24,609 nt of DNA from assembly GCA_943704415.1 (NCBI GenBank), contig CALSCO010000822.1:1-24609 (forward strand). The letters run 5' to 3'. The notes beneath the pieces were generated by a model that made no database searches, had not been told where the DNA came from, and worked only from the letters and a program-made list of their open reading frames with translations. The DNA comes from Parvularia atlantis. Its lineage: Eukaryota; Opisthokonta; Rotosphaerida. Of this stretch, positions 9,831 through 18,477 are shown piece by piece; position 1 is the stretch's first letter, and every line of letters begins with the position of its first letter. The translations under genes were made by a program, and so were the position numbers.

Positions 9831-11267
9831 TTACATCTTGCGCGAGCGGGCAGCGTTGACCGCGGCGACGGCGTCGATGCGGCCATAGCCGTAGTGGTAG
9901 TTGGGCCACTGGGTGTACGAGACGCCGCCGCAGGTGGTGAGGCCGCCGTTCGGGGCACCGACACGCTGCGAGCTGGTCGTGTCGAGGATCTCGCGGGCAG
10001 CCTCGACGGTCAGGTCGGGGTTGACGGCGTACATGAGGGCGAGGACACCAGTGACGTGCGGGCAGGCCATCGACGTGCCCGAGAGCGTGGCGTAGGCCGT
10101 GTTGGAGGTGTAGTACGAGCTCAGCACGCGCTCACCAGGAGCGGCAATGTTGGGCTTCTGCATGTCAAAGTTGGCGCGGTTGACACCCGGGCCGCGCGAA
10201 GAGAACGACGAGAGCTGGTCGTTGATGTTGGTCGAGCCGACACCGATGACGATCGAGAGGTCACCGGGCGAGTTGGCCGTGTTGCAGCCCGAGCCCGAGT
10301 TGCCCTGAGAGAAGGTGACGACCGTGCCGACCTCGACGTGGGGCTCGATGTAGGGCAGGAACGTGGTCGAGCCCTGGCCGCCACCCCACGAGTTGGAGAT
10401 GATCTGGGGCGCCTTGGTCACGTCGGGCAGGGTGCCGTCCTGGCGGGTGGGAGCGAGGAGGTACTGGAACGAGCTGATGAGGTCGGCGTTGGAGCACGAC
10501 GCCGCGGCGCAGCCCTTGGCGGCGATCCAGTACGCGTCGGGGGCCACACCGATGCCGGCAACGGCGTCGTCACCGATGATCGAGCCCATCGTGTGCGTGC
10601 CGTGGCCGTTGTTGTCGAACGGCGCCTGCTGGCCGCGCGGGTCGTGCCAGTTGTAGTCGTTCGAGCCGGTGGCGGTGCCGCGGTAGCTGCGGCGGAGGGC
10701 CTCGTGCGTGCCGAGCACACCCGTGTCGATGTTGGCGATGGTCACGCCCGCGCCGCGGGTCGTGCTCCAGACGTCGTCGGCGCCGATGATCTCAATGTTC
10801 CACTCGACGGCGCGGGTCTTGGCGTCGCGGTTCGGGTGGTGGTCGAAGATCTCATGGACCATCGGCTCGTGCACGCGCGCAACGTCCTTCTCGGCCTCAA
10901 TGTCGAGGATGGCCTTGTTGAGGCGGAGCTCACGGATGAGCGCGGGCGTGGCATGCTTGATGTACATGGTGTTGCCGAGCCAGAAGGTCTTGACCTCGAA
11001 GCCGCGCTGGGTGAGTTCGGCGCGGAGGCCGTCCTGCGACGCCGCGGCGACCTTGAGCAGCTCCGAGTAGACGAGCTTCTGGCGGTCGACGCGGGTCATG
11101 TTGGCCAGGAGCATCGGGTCGGCGCGCTTGCGCGGCGGGAACTTGACGAGGATGTTGAGCGACTGGTGCTCCGACAGGGCCTTGGCCGTGACGTCGTCGA
11201 TCGGGACGAGCGCCGAGGCAACGCAGGCGCACAGCGCCAGGGCGAGAACGACGAAGACGGCCTTCAT
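9831..11267 (-). CDS. Secreted subtilisin-like serine protease (S8)
   Basis: A single uninterrupted frame of 478 residues. A signal peptide (about 1-19, ending VASA) is followed by a pro-region of about 130 residues resembling the inhibitory propeptides of secreted subtilases, then the S8 catalytic domain. The catalytic triad is visible: Asp181 in ANIDTGV, His222 in NNGHGTHTMGS and Ser399 in LSGTSMACPH. The oxyanion asparagine is Asn323 in TFSQGNSG. The protein ends shortly after the domain with no anchor, so it should be exported and cleave extracellular or food-vacuole proteins. I placed the start at the ATG that opens the signal peptide; the frame stays open 92 codons further upstream but that part is low-complexity. 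It is the only long gene here without introns, whereas every other gene has 1-13. Overall organisation resembles bacterial bacillopeptidase-F-like or proteinase-K-like enzymes. Confidence 0.95.
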   Translation of the reverse strand: MKAVFVVLALALCACVASALVPIDDVTAKALSEHQSLNILVKFPPRKRADPMLLANMTRVDRQKLVYSELLKVAAASQDGLRAELTQRGFEVKTFWLGNTMYIKHATPALIRELRLNKAILDIEAEKDVARVHEPMVHEIFDHHPNRDAKTRAVEWNIEIIGADDVWSTTRGAGVTIANIDTGVLGTHEALRRSYRGTATGSNDYNWHDPRGQQAPFDNNGHGTHTMGSIIGDDAVAGIGVAPDAYWIAAKGCAAASCSNADLISSFQYLLAPTRQDGTLPDVTKAPQIISNSWGGGQGSTTFLPYIEPHVEVGTVVTFSQGNSGSGCNTANSPGDLSIVIGVGSTNINDQLSSFSSRGPGVNRANFDMQKPNIAAPGERVLSSYYTSNTAYATLSGTSMACPHVTGVLALMYAVNPDLTVEAAREILDTTSSQRVGAPNGGLTTCGGVSYTQWPNYHYGYGRIDAVAAVNAARSRKM

Positions 11268-11883
11268 GGCTGGCTGTGCGGGTGCGGGTGCGGTGCGGCG
11301 TGAGCGGGTCAAGCGACATCGGCGGAGGGAAGGGAAAAAAAAGACGCGAAAATCTGCAGACGGCACAGGACGGCTGCGGTAGAAGCAAGGCAGCGGCAGG
11401 GGACGGTGGTGACAAAGGCGGCCGCAAGAGGCGAGACAGGTGTGAGGAAAAGACGGAGGGAGAACAGAGAATAAAAACACACACACAGACGACGGTGAAA
11501 AGCTTTTCCTCGACGACGTGCCGCTTTTGCGCGCGTCCAGCACGACGGGGTCACCAGCGGTGCGGCGCGCGTCTCGGGCGAGGCGGAGGCGGGTTTGTCG
11601 CGCGCGCGGCGCGGGCCAGAGGAAGGGGCAACCGAGCGGTGCAGCGACGCGGGCAAGCGAGCGGCGACAGAAAGCGAAATGACGCCTGACTCAGCCCGGC
11701 TCTGATTGGCCGGGGGCAGATTGCGGGCCGCGTGATCACATGAGCTACGGCAGGCTACGGCGGCGCCGTACAAAACACGCGCTGACTCGGGTCATGTGCC
11801 GCGCTGAGACATGTCTCACATGAACGGCGGATGCGGGTGCGGATGCGGATAGGGACACAGTACATAGTACACGAGCCGCGCGC
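11268..11883. promoter_or_regulatory. Upstream region of the protease gene
   Basis: This 616-bp gap lies between the protease start (11267, minus) and the MZT1 stop (11884, minus). Both genes read leftward, so it should hold the protease promoter and MZT1 3' UTR. On the minus strand an inverted CCAAT box (ATTGG at 11704-11708 on plus) and a cluster of CACATG-type motifs (11736-11823) lie about 440-560 bp upstream of the protease ATG. A pyrimidine-rich tract on the minus strand lies just upstream of the ATG (11332-11342). No gene is visible. Confidence 0.5.
11736..11823. promoter_or_regulatory. Cluster of TCACATGA-type palindromic motifs
   Basis: Within 88 bp there are two TCACATGA sites (11736-11743, 11816-11823), one TCATGTG (11792-11798) and a perfect 14-bp palindrome TGAGACATGTCTCA (11805-11818). 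CACATG/CATGTG cores match E-box-like sites bound by bHLH factors in other eukaryotes; use as a binding site here is inference. Confidence 0.4.
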
Positions 11884-12333
11884 TCAGCTGGCGGACGCGG
11901 ACGGGCCGCCTTGTGCCTGCGCACGCGCAGGCCGCACCGATGCGCGCGCGGTCAGCACGGATGCGTGCGCCGATCACACCGATGGGAGGGGGCCGCGCAC
12001 CCGCAGCGCGGCGCTCTCGCGCCGCAGTTCCTTGATCACGGCGGCGAGGGCCTGCAATGCCGGCGGCGCAGGCGGTCAGGCGCACGGCGGGCGCGCGTGC
12101 GGCGGCGGCGGGCGGGCGGACGGCCACCTCCGGGTTGACGTTGTTCTCGCACAGCGAGATGCAAACCGAGAGCGTCTCGCGGTCGAGCCCCGTGTCGAGC
12201 AGCGTCGCCATGTCGTACAGCACTGCGTGCGCGCGTCACAGTCACGCACACGCGTGCATCGCCGTCCCGCAAGCCGCGCCACCCCCCACGCACCGCGCGT
12301 CGTCTCGAGCGCCGCGCGCGCCGTGCCCGACAT
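11884..12333 (-). CDS. MZT1: Mitotic-spindle organizing protein 1 (MOZART1)
   Basis: MZT1 is a very small adaptor that binds the N-terminal regions of gamma-tubulin complex proteins and helps recruit and activate gamma-tubulin ring complexes at microtubule-organizing centres. Four exons on the minus strand (12333-12294, 12222-12128, 12051-12001, 11916-11884) give 72 residues, against about 70-85 in the family. The conserved core is clear: VLYDMATLLDTGLDRETLSV, CENNVNPEAL, then VIKELRRES. Reading through the last donor instead would end the protein at 11974 with a different tail, but the 84-nt sequence removed has the local intron form (GTGCG donor, CTGAC near the acceptor), so I prefer the spliced end. 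The gene faces PEX7 across 33 bp. Confidence 0.93.
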
Positions 12334-12366
12334 CCGCGCGCTCGACACTCGAAAAAGCTGACAGCA
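12334..12366. promoter_or_regulatory. 33-bp divergent gap, MZT1 / PEX7
   Basis: Only 33 bp separate the two predicted start codons. The gap includes the local A-run of PEX7 (CGAAAAAGCTGAC). It is too short for two full promoters, so promoter elements or 5' UTRs must overlap the neighbouring coding DNA, or one start codon lies further inside. Confidence 0.6.
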
Positions 12367-12992
12367 ATGCCACCTGCGGCGCGTGGTCTGCAGCCCGCGG
12401 CCGTGCTGCCGACGCCGGGCTTCTGCGGCTGTGGCGTGCAGTTCAGCCCGTTCGACGAGGCGCGCGTGGCGCTGGCGACGTCTCAGGTGTCGCGGGCCGC
12501 GCCGCGCGTCCCCGCCGCCGATGGCTGACACGGATGCGCGCCCAGCACTTTGGCATCGCCGGCAACGGGCGCCTGTTCCTGCTGCAGCTGGACGCGCGCG
12601 GCGTGACGGTCGCGTCGTTGTGCGTTGCCGCGCCGCTCGCGAAGTGCCGATCGACGCAGCAGCGCGGCTGAGGCGCGCGCAGCTACGACGCGCAGGACGG
12701 CCTGTTTGACTGCGCGTGGAGCGAGATCAACGAGAACCAGATCGTGTGCGCGAGTGGCGACGGGTCCGTGCGGCTGTTTGACGCCAAACTGCCGGTGGCG
12801 TGCACCGAATTGCTGCGTGCGAGGCTGACGGCGCGCAAAAGGACCTGCCCGTGCGCATCTACCAGGAGCACACGCGCGAGGTCCATGGCGTGCACTGGAA
12901 CCTCGTACGCAAGGACGTCTTTGCAAGCGCGTCCTGGGACGGCTCGATCAAAGTGGTGCGTGCCGTGTGCTCGCGCTGCCGCCTGCCTGCCG

Positions 12993-13067
<75 letters not shown>

Positions 13068-13849
13068 GCGCGCTTGCGCAGTGGTCGCCCGAGGCGCCGC
13101 GCTCAATCGCGACGTTTGCCGAGCACCAACACTGCGTGTACAACGCGATCTGGTGCCCGCACCGGCCGGACGTGCTCGCGAGCGCATCGGGCGACCGCAC
13201 GGTCAAGGTGCGCGAGGGCGTGTGCTCGGCGTGCGGGCGCTGAAGCGTGCGCGCCGGCCAGTTGTGGGACGTCAAGTCGCCGCGGTCGGTGCAGACGTTC
13301 GTGGCGCACCAGGGCGAGGTGCTCACGCTCGACTGGAACAAGTATCGCGAGAACGAGATCGTGACCGGGTCTGTTGACCGGACCGTGCGCGTGCGTGGCC
13401 GCTTGCGACGCGCGGTGCTGGCGTGTCCGTCTGACGGCGCCGTTTGCGCAGCTGTGGGACCTGCGTGTGCCGAACCGCGTCCTACTGAGCCTGTCGGGCC
13501 ACCGCCTGCCCGTGCGGAGGCTGCGTTGCTCGCCGCACAAGGCGCGTGTGCGCCGGTCGAGTGAATTGCTGACGCGCGTACGCGACACCGCAGGGCAACA
13601 TCATTGCCACGGGCTCGTACGACTTCACTGTGTGCCTGTGGGACATCGACAACCCGCAGGAGCCGCTGCTGGCGGTGCGTGCGGTTGGCTTCCCGCGTTG
13701 TGTAGCTGACGCGGCCGGCCGCGCAGGAGTACGACCGCCATACCGAGTTTGTCTGCGGCGTCGACTTCAACCTGTACATGCCGGGCCAGCTCGCGACGAC
13801 GTCGTGGGACGAGACGACGCACTTTCTGCAGGTGCCCGGGATCGCGTGA
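12367..13849 (+). CDS. PEX7: Peroxin-7, PTS2 receptor (WD40)
   Basis: PEX7 is the soluble receptor that binds the N-terminal PTS2 signal of peroxisomal matrix proteins and delivers them to the import pore with a PEX5/PEX20-type co-receptor. Nine exons (12367-12486, 12546-12616, 12683-12794, 12842-12955, 13082-13207, 13262-13390, 13452-13541, 13594-13674, 13727-13849) give 321 residues, matching the usual 315-380. It is all WD40 propeller; family signatures are FCGCGVQFSPF, the block ATSQHFGIAGNG, LFDCAWSE, SASWDGSIKVW, SGDRTVK, TGSVDRTVRLWDLR, CSPH and SYDFTVCLWD. Introns commonly fall just before the WD dipeptide of a repeat. Intron 4 holds a (CA)n tract; intron 7 (13542-13593) needs a GC donor. 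A PTS2 import route is therefore expected in this organism. It converges with ACTMAP (47-bp gap). Confidence 0.95.
12995..13065 (+). repeat. (CA)n microsatellite inside PEX7 intron 4
   Basis: About 35 uninterrupted CA units lie within the 126-nt intron 12956-13081. The tract begins directly in a CTCAC motif of the kind used as branch site in neighbouring introns. Frames read across the tract give only His-Thr or Val-Cys runs and are not coding. Confidence 0.97.
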
Positions 13850-13896
13850 GGCGCACACATGGGGGGCGCAGGGCTGTACATTGTCCGTTACAAGGC

Positions 13897-15036
13897 TCAG
13901 GGCGGCGGCACCAGCACCACCCAGCCGCGCAGCTCGTCCAGTGACGCCGGCGCAACCACATCGACACCGTACTGCTCCGCGATCTCGTCGCCGGGCTCGT
14001 GGAGCTGCGCGTTGCTCGCGCACATCGCCGCAAGCCCCCACAGGCCCTGTCGGTCGCGGGTGGTCAGCAGCACGGCGCATGCGCGGTGTGCGCGGGCGCG
14101 TGCCGTGTGCCTGCTCTTGCCGTGCGTGCAGATCAGCAGCGCGTCGTTGACGGCGCAGCGGGCCACGGCGTCGTCGAGGGCGGCGCTGTCGCTGTCCGGC
14201 ACGAGCCAGTCCTCGCGTTCGTCGCCGTCTGGTGGCGCCTCGGGCACGACGAGGCCTTTGCGCGCAGCGATCAGCGGACAGCCACACCGTGCGCCACCGT
14301 GCGCACCCTTCACAACCGCCCAGTGCGCCTTGTGGCCTCGGCTCGTGCTCGGCGTGTTGGCGCGGTCGCGGTCGTATCTGTGCGCGCGCTCAGCAAACAC
14401 GTCCCGGTCGCGCGCAGACGGCGCACGGGAAAAGCACGACGTGCCCGGCCAGCAGCAGCCGCAGCAGCGCGCGCGGCTCGGGCAACGGGACGGCCTCCAT
14501 CGGCAGCCTTGCGCGCGTGCGTCAGACGGCGCACGGCAAGGCGACAACGCATACCGATACACGTCGCACCCGAGCTGCGCTAGGTTGCGCGCCGAAAACA
14601 TCTCGCCGTGGGACGAGAAGCCGCGCGCGCGCGCCGCCTGCAGCACGGCCAGCACCTCGTCGTCGCCGTCTGCGATCGCTCTGTGAGCGGGCGGCGGGCC
14701 AAACGTCGCGGGCGCATAGCACCGCTCAGCAGCCCGGGCGGCACGTCGCGCCCGCGCTCGTGAGCGACGAGGCTCAGCGCGACCAGGCCGCACATCGGCC
14801 CGTCCTGCAGCCGCGTCGGCAGCGGCGTGTCGCGCACGAGCCACCGGCGGCGGTTCCAGCCGCGCGCGTCGTGGCTGCGCGACGGGTGAGCGGCGCGCGG
14901 CTGCCGATCGCGCGGCACACTGGCGCAGGGCGGGGCCGAGCAGGCGGTGCAACTCGAGAGCGGCGTCGGCGGGCGCGGGCGCGGCACGCAGCACGCGCTG
15001 GGCCGGTGGCACGCGCAGGACCATCTTTGGCGGCAT
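13897..15036 (-). CDS. ACTMAP: Actin maturation protease (ACTMAP, C19orf54 family)
   Basis: ACTMAP is the cysteine protease that removes the acetylated N-terminal residue(s) of newly made actin in the cytosol. Seven exons on the minus strand (15036-14921, 14874-14723, 14669-14555, 14507-14427, 14377-14307, 14255-14104, 14046-13897) give 278 residues, shorter than the human protein (about 350) mainly at the N terminus. Family blocks are present: LQDGPMCGLVALSLVA with the putative nucleophile Cys67, RGFSSHGEMFS, VVLFPYDRD, and GHKAHWAV with the putative catalytic His173, followed by a strand-rich C-terminal part (ICTHGKS, LWGLAAM). Intron 6 (14103-14047) needs a GC donor. Intron 3 (14554-14508) ends in AAG and its donor could shift by a few bases. 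The start is the first of two in-frame ATGs (15036, 15024). Identification rests on remembered family motifs; fairly sure. Confidence 0.87.
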   Translation of the reverse strand: MPPKMVLRVPPAQRVLRAAPAPADAALELHRLLGPALRQCAARSAAARRSPVAQPRRARLEPPPVARARHAAADAAAGRADVRPGRAEPRRSRARARRAARAAERCYAPATFGPPPAHRAIADGDDEVLAVLQAARARGFSSHGEMFSARNLAQLGCDVYRYALSPCRAPSDARAQGCRWRPSRCPSRARCCGCCWPGTSCFSRAPSARDRDVFAERAHRYDRDRANTPSTSRGHKAHWAVVKGAHGGARCGCPLIAARKGLVVPEAPPDGDEREDWLVPDSDSAALDDAVARCAVNDALLICTHGKSRHTARARAHRACAVLLTTRDRQGLWGLAAMCASNAQLHEPGDEIAEQYGVDVVAPASLDELRGWVVLVPPP

Positions 15037-15065
15037 CGTGCGCTGATAAAAACACGACTCGACTA

Positions 15066-15722
15066 CTACAGCCCCTGCAAGCTCGGGTCGAGCACGGCCT
15101 CGCGCCGCTTGCGCCGCATGATCTGCCGCACAGCCTTGCGCCAGCCGACGGGGCGGGCCGCCTGCGCCGCGCTCGGCGTGTAGTTTGCTGGGCGAGTGCG
15201 CGCGCGCGCGTGAGCCGAATGACGCGGCCAATGCGGGCGCACGCACGCCCGGCCGTCTCCTTGAGCGGCGCGTGCATCTGCACGACCATCCGATGGCAGT
15301 TGAACTGCTTCGCCAGCGCCTTGACCGTCCACTTGGCTGGGTCCTGTGCGCCGTGCCGTGCGCGGCTCAGCTCTCGTGGACGGGGTCGGCGGCGGCCAGC
15401 GGCACCGTGCGCCGGTACTGCTGCATCAGCGCGATGTCCTCGGCCGACAGCGCCGCGCGCGTCTCGTTGCGCTTCGCGGGCAGGGCGGGCGGCAGCGGGC
15501 CCTCGACGCGCTGCAGCGGACGGCGTGGTGAGCGCGGCTTGCAAGCGGGGCGAGACGCACCAGCCGGCCGTACTTGACGAGGATGCTCCCGTCGTCGAGC
15601 GTGCGCGGCGCCTCGGTCGGGCGCACCAGCGCGGCCTGGACGGGCGGCACGTCGCGCGCGCGCGGCACCGCGGTCGCCTTGGCCGGCGCGACCGCACGCA
15701 GCACGCGGCTTGCTCTCAGCAT
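15066..15722 (-). CDS. Mitochondrial ribosomal large-subunit protein mL58 (fungal MrpL20 type)
   Basis: Four exons on the minus strand (15722-15561, 15510-15406, 15343-15247, 15187-15066) give 161 residues. The N terminus (MLRASRVLRAVAPAKA) is Arg/Ala-rich without acids, as in a mitochondrial presequence. The middle reads YGR, then PLPPALPA, then SAEDIALMQQYRRTDP and KWTVKALAKQFNCHRMVVQM, which matches the fungal L20 pattern of a Pro-rich segment, a helix and a W-T-x-x-A-L-A-K-x-F-N-C motif. The C terminus is strongly basic (RKAVRQIMRRKRRE), fitting rRNA contact. It lies 29 bp upstream of ACTMAP on the same strand and divergent from UFM1. Exon 2 could also run to a donor in the PVHES part, but the chosen join aligns best. 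The family assignment is from motif memory. Confidence 0.72.
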
Positions 15723-15725
15723 CGG

Positions 15726-15815
15726 CGCAATGTGGCCGCGCAGTGGCGGGCGCATGGCCGCGGAGTGGCAGGCGCATGGCCGCGGAGTGGCGGGCGCATG
15801 GCCGCGCAGCGGAAT
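15726..15815 (+). repeat. 22-bp minisatellite between mL58 and UFM1 genes
   Basis: About four units of a 22-bp sequence (GCGCATGGCCGCGGAGTGGC plus two bases), two nearly identical (15750-15771, 15772-15793) flanked by more diverged ones. Each unit carries an ATG on the plus strand (15730, 15754, 15776, 15798). The repeat fills most of the divergent gap between the two start codons. Confidence 0.9.
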
Positions 15816-15845
15816 CACTTTGCGCGCGTCGTCCGCTCGCTGGCG

Positions 15846-16401
<556 letters not shown>

Positions 16402-16725
16402 CCGCTGCTGCGCTTCCTGTCCTAGTGCGTCGTGCCATTGCGAGCCTTTCCACTGTGCATCGTCATTCGCGCTCCTCACATCCGCTGCCTCATCGCGCAG
16501 GGCGACGTCACTGTCAGTGCTGGGTATCGCTCTGAGTGGAACGCTCATGCGCGGAACTGAACGACTCGGATGCTGAGGAAGCGCGTGTGGCTTTTTTGCA
16601 CCGTCACCACCATCCGAATCGGCAACAAATCTGCTTGCCCTTTCGCACCTCTGCTTGGACAACTTGAATGTCATGTCCTGCGCACGGTGCCAAACATCGG
16701 TGTTGGCCCGGCCGGGCCACACAAA
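16402..16725. other. Convergent gap between UFM1 and IDH genes
   Basis: This 324-bp spacer between facing stop codons is visibly richer in A and T than the coding DNA. It presumably holds both 3' UTRs. Short open frames in it have no recognisable content and I see no RNA gene. Confidence 0.5.
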
Positions 16726-18358
16726 TCACAGATCCGCGATCACAGCCAGGGTAAAATCGGTCGTGCTCGACGAGCCGCCCATGTCGGTCGTGCGCACGGC
16801 GCCCTCCTCGATCACGCGGTACACGGACGAGTCGATCGTGTTGGCGTACGAGTGCAGGCCCTACGCCGCGGCGCGCGCGCTGTGAGCACAAAAATGCACG
16901 GCGAGCCGCGCACGCGCACCATGTGCCGCAGCATCATCGTTGCCGACAGGATCATCGCCGTCGGGTTGGCCAGGTTGCGGCCCATGATGTCCATCGCGAC
17001 ATGGCGCGCGCCCTGCGGTGCGGCGGTGCGATGGGTTCCGTGAGCCGGGCGTCGCCGCCGCTCAGGACGGCCGCGCACCGGCTCAAACAGCGCAATCTCG
17101 TTGCCGATGTTGGCGCCGGGTGTGACGCCGGGGCCGCCGACGAGGCCCGCGCCGATGTTGGACACGATGTTGCCGTACAGGTTGGGCATGACCATCACGT
17201 CAAACTGGCCCGGCTTGGCGACCAGCTGCGGATGACGACGGGCGGCGCGCGCACACGCCTGAGATCCGCTGGGCAGGGCGGAGCGGGTGGGCACGCGCAC
17301 CTGCATTGAGCAGTTGTCGACGATCATCGTCTCGAAAGAGATGTTGCGGTACTGCGTCGCCGTGCGCTCGCACTCGTTGATGAACAGCCCATCAGCCATC
17401 TTCCTGCACACGACCGTGAGCCATACGCACGCCCGCGCGTGCGCAGCGACGCGCGCGCACATGATGTTGGCCTTGTGCACGGCCGTGACCTTCTTGCGCC
17501 CGTTCATGTTGGCAAAGTCGAACGCAAATTTGGAGATGCGGTTCGAGCCCGCACGTGTCACGACCTTCATGCTCTCGACCACGCCCGGGTACACCTGGTG
17601 GCGCGCGCGCGTGAGCCGTGCGGGGGGTGGGGCAGCGCGGCCGCGTGCCTCGTGCTCCAGGCCCGAGTACTCGCCCTCGGTGTTCTCGCGGATGATCACG
17701 ATGTCGACATTCTTGTGGCGCGTCGGGTAGCCCGGGAGCGACTTGCACACGGCGATGTTGGCGAAGAGGTCGAGCTCCTTGCGGATCTGCCGTGACGCGC
17801 GCTGGTGAGCACGGCACGCAAGTGCGCTCCGCAGCACCTTGAGGTTGAACGACTGAAAGCCGGTCTTGATGATCGGCGTGAACAGCACGCCCTTCAGACC
17901 GACCTTGTTGCGGCGCAGCGAATCGAGCGCCGTGCTGATGTCGACGTGGCCGGTCTCGTCCGCCACGAGGTGGATCGTCTCCCAGTCGATCGGCACGGTC
18001 GCGGCCTAACGCGCGCGGTCGGTCGACGTTGGCCGCGACAAGGCGCGCAGCCGGCCGCGCACCTTGAACACGGCGCGCACGGCGTCGGTCATCTCGCGGC
18101 CGATGCCGTCGCCGGGGATGAGCGTGACGGTGTGCCGGCCGCCGTACTTGGTGCCCTGCGCGTCGTGTCCGCGGTGAGCGCGAGATCTCGCACGCCATCG
18201 CCCCCCCTCCCGGCGCAACGCACCGCCTCGGGTGTCGCCGCGGGCAGGTTGAAGCTCGTGCTGCCGACGGCCGCCGCCGCCGCGCGCCCCGCCGCTGCCG
18301 CCGCGGGCGACGCCGCCGCCGTCGCGAGCAGCCGGCGCGTGGTCTCGCTCACCAGCAT
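16726..18358 (-). CDS. IDH1: NAD-isocitrate dehydrogenase, regulatory (Idh1/IDH3-gamma type) subunit, mitochondrial
   Basis: NAD-IDH oxidises isocitrate to 2-oxoglutarate in the TCA cycle as a hetero-oligomer of catalytic and regulatory subunits. Nine exons on the minus strand (18358-18224, 18155-18063, 18005-17838, 17786-17649, 17594-17461, 17403-17301, 17225-17079, 17012-16920, 16860-16726) give 381 residues, with an Ala/Arg-rich presequence (MLVSETTRRLLATAAA). Family motifs: TLIPGDGIGREM, IIRENTEGEYSGLEHE (Arg165, Tyr172), VTAVHKANIM (Lys219), VMPNLYGNIVSNIGAGLVGG, NLANPTAMILS, and the ending GGSSSTTDFT typical of yeast Idh1. Catalytic subunits have Asp at the metal sites (YGDILSD); here both are Asn (about 276 and 280), so this is a regulatory subunit. 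Intron 4 (17648-17595) needs a GC donor. Divergent from the MIC10-like gene over 119 bp. Confidence 0.95.
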
Positions 18359-18477
18359 TACTTCCGGCCGCTTCTCGACGCGTCTGGAAGCATGACGGGC
18401 GCGTCGTACGCAGGCACGGTCGTAGTGGCACACGGCGCGTCTCGCACCTGAGCTGATCGTGCGGCCCGCCAGGGCCG
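18359..18477. promoter_or_regulatory. 119-bp divergent promoter, IDH / MIC10-like
   Basis: The start codons of two nuclear genes for mitochondrial proteins face away from each other across 119 bp, so a shared bidirectional promoter is likely. I see no recognisable element beyond GC-rich sequence. Confidence 0.5.

Noticed and set aside
9726-11303. A 525-codon open frame on the plus strand opposite the protease gene
   Set aside because: It is antisense to a gene with a full catalytic triad, is dominated by Val, Arg, Gly, Ala and Glu in low-complexity order, and is explained by GC-rich third positions of the real gene.
11974-12051. Unspliced end of MZT1 at 11974
   Set aside because: The frame can be read through to a stop, but the sequence has a GTGCG donor, a CTGAC branch motif and a CAG acceptor exactly like other introns here. 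The spliced end is preferred, though not proven.
12983-13065. Poly(His-Thr) or poly(Val-Cys) peptides from the CA tract
   Set aside because: The tract lies inside a PEX7 intron flanked by GTGCG and CAG. Removing it gives the exact WD40 sequence.
16570-17043. A 157-codon plus-strand frame between UFM1 and IDH
   Set aside because: It begins in the AT-richer spacer and continues antisense through IDH exons and an intron. No family resemblance.
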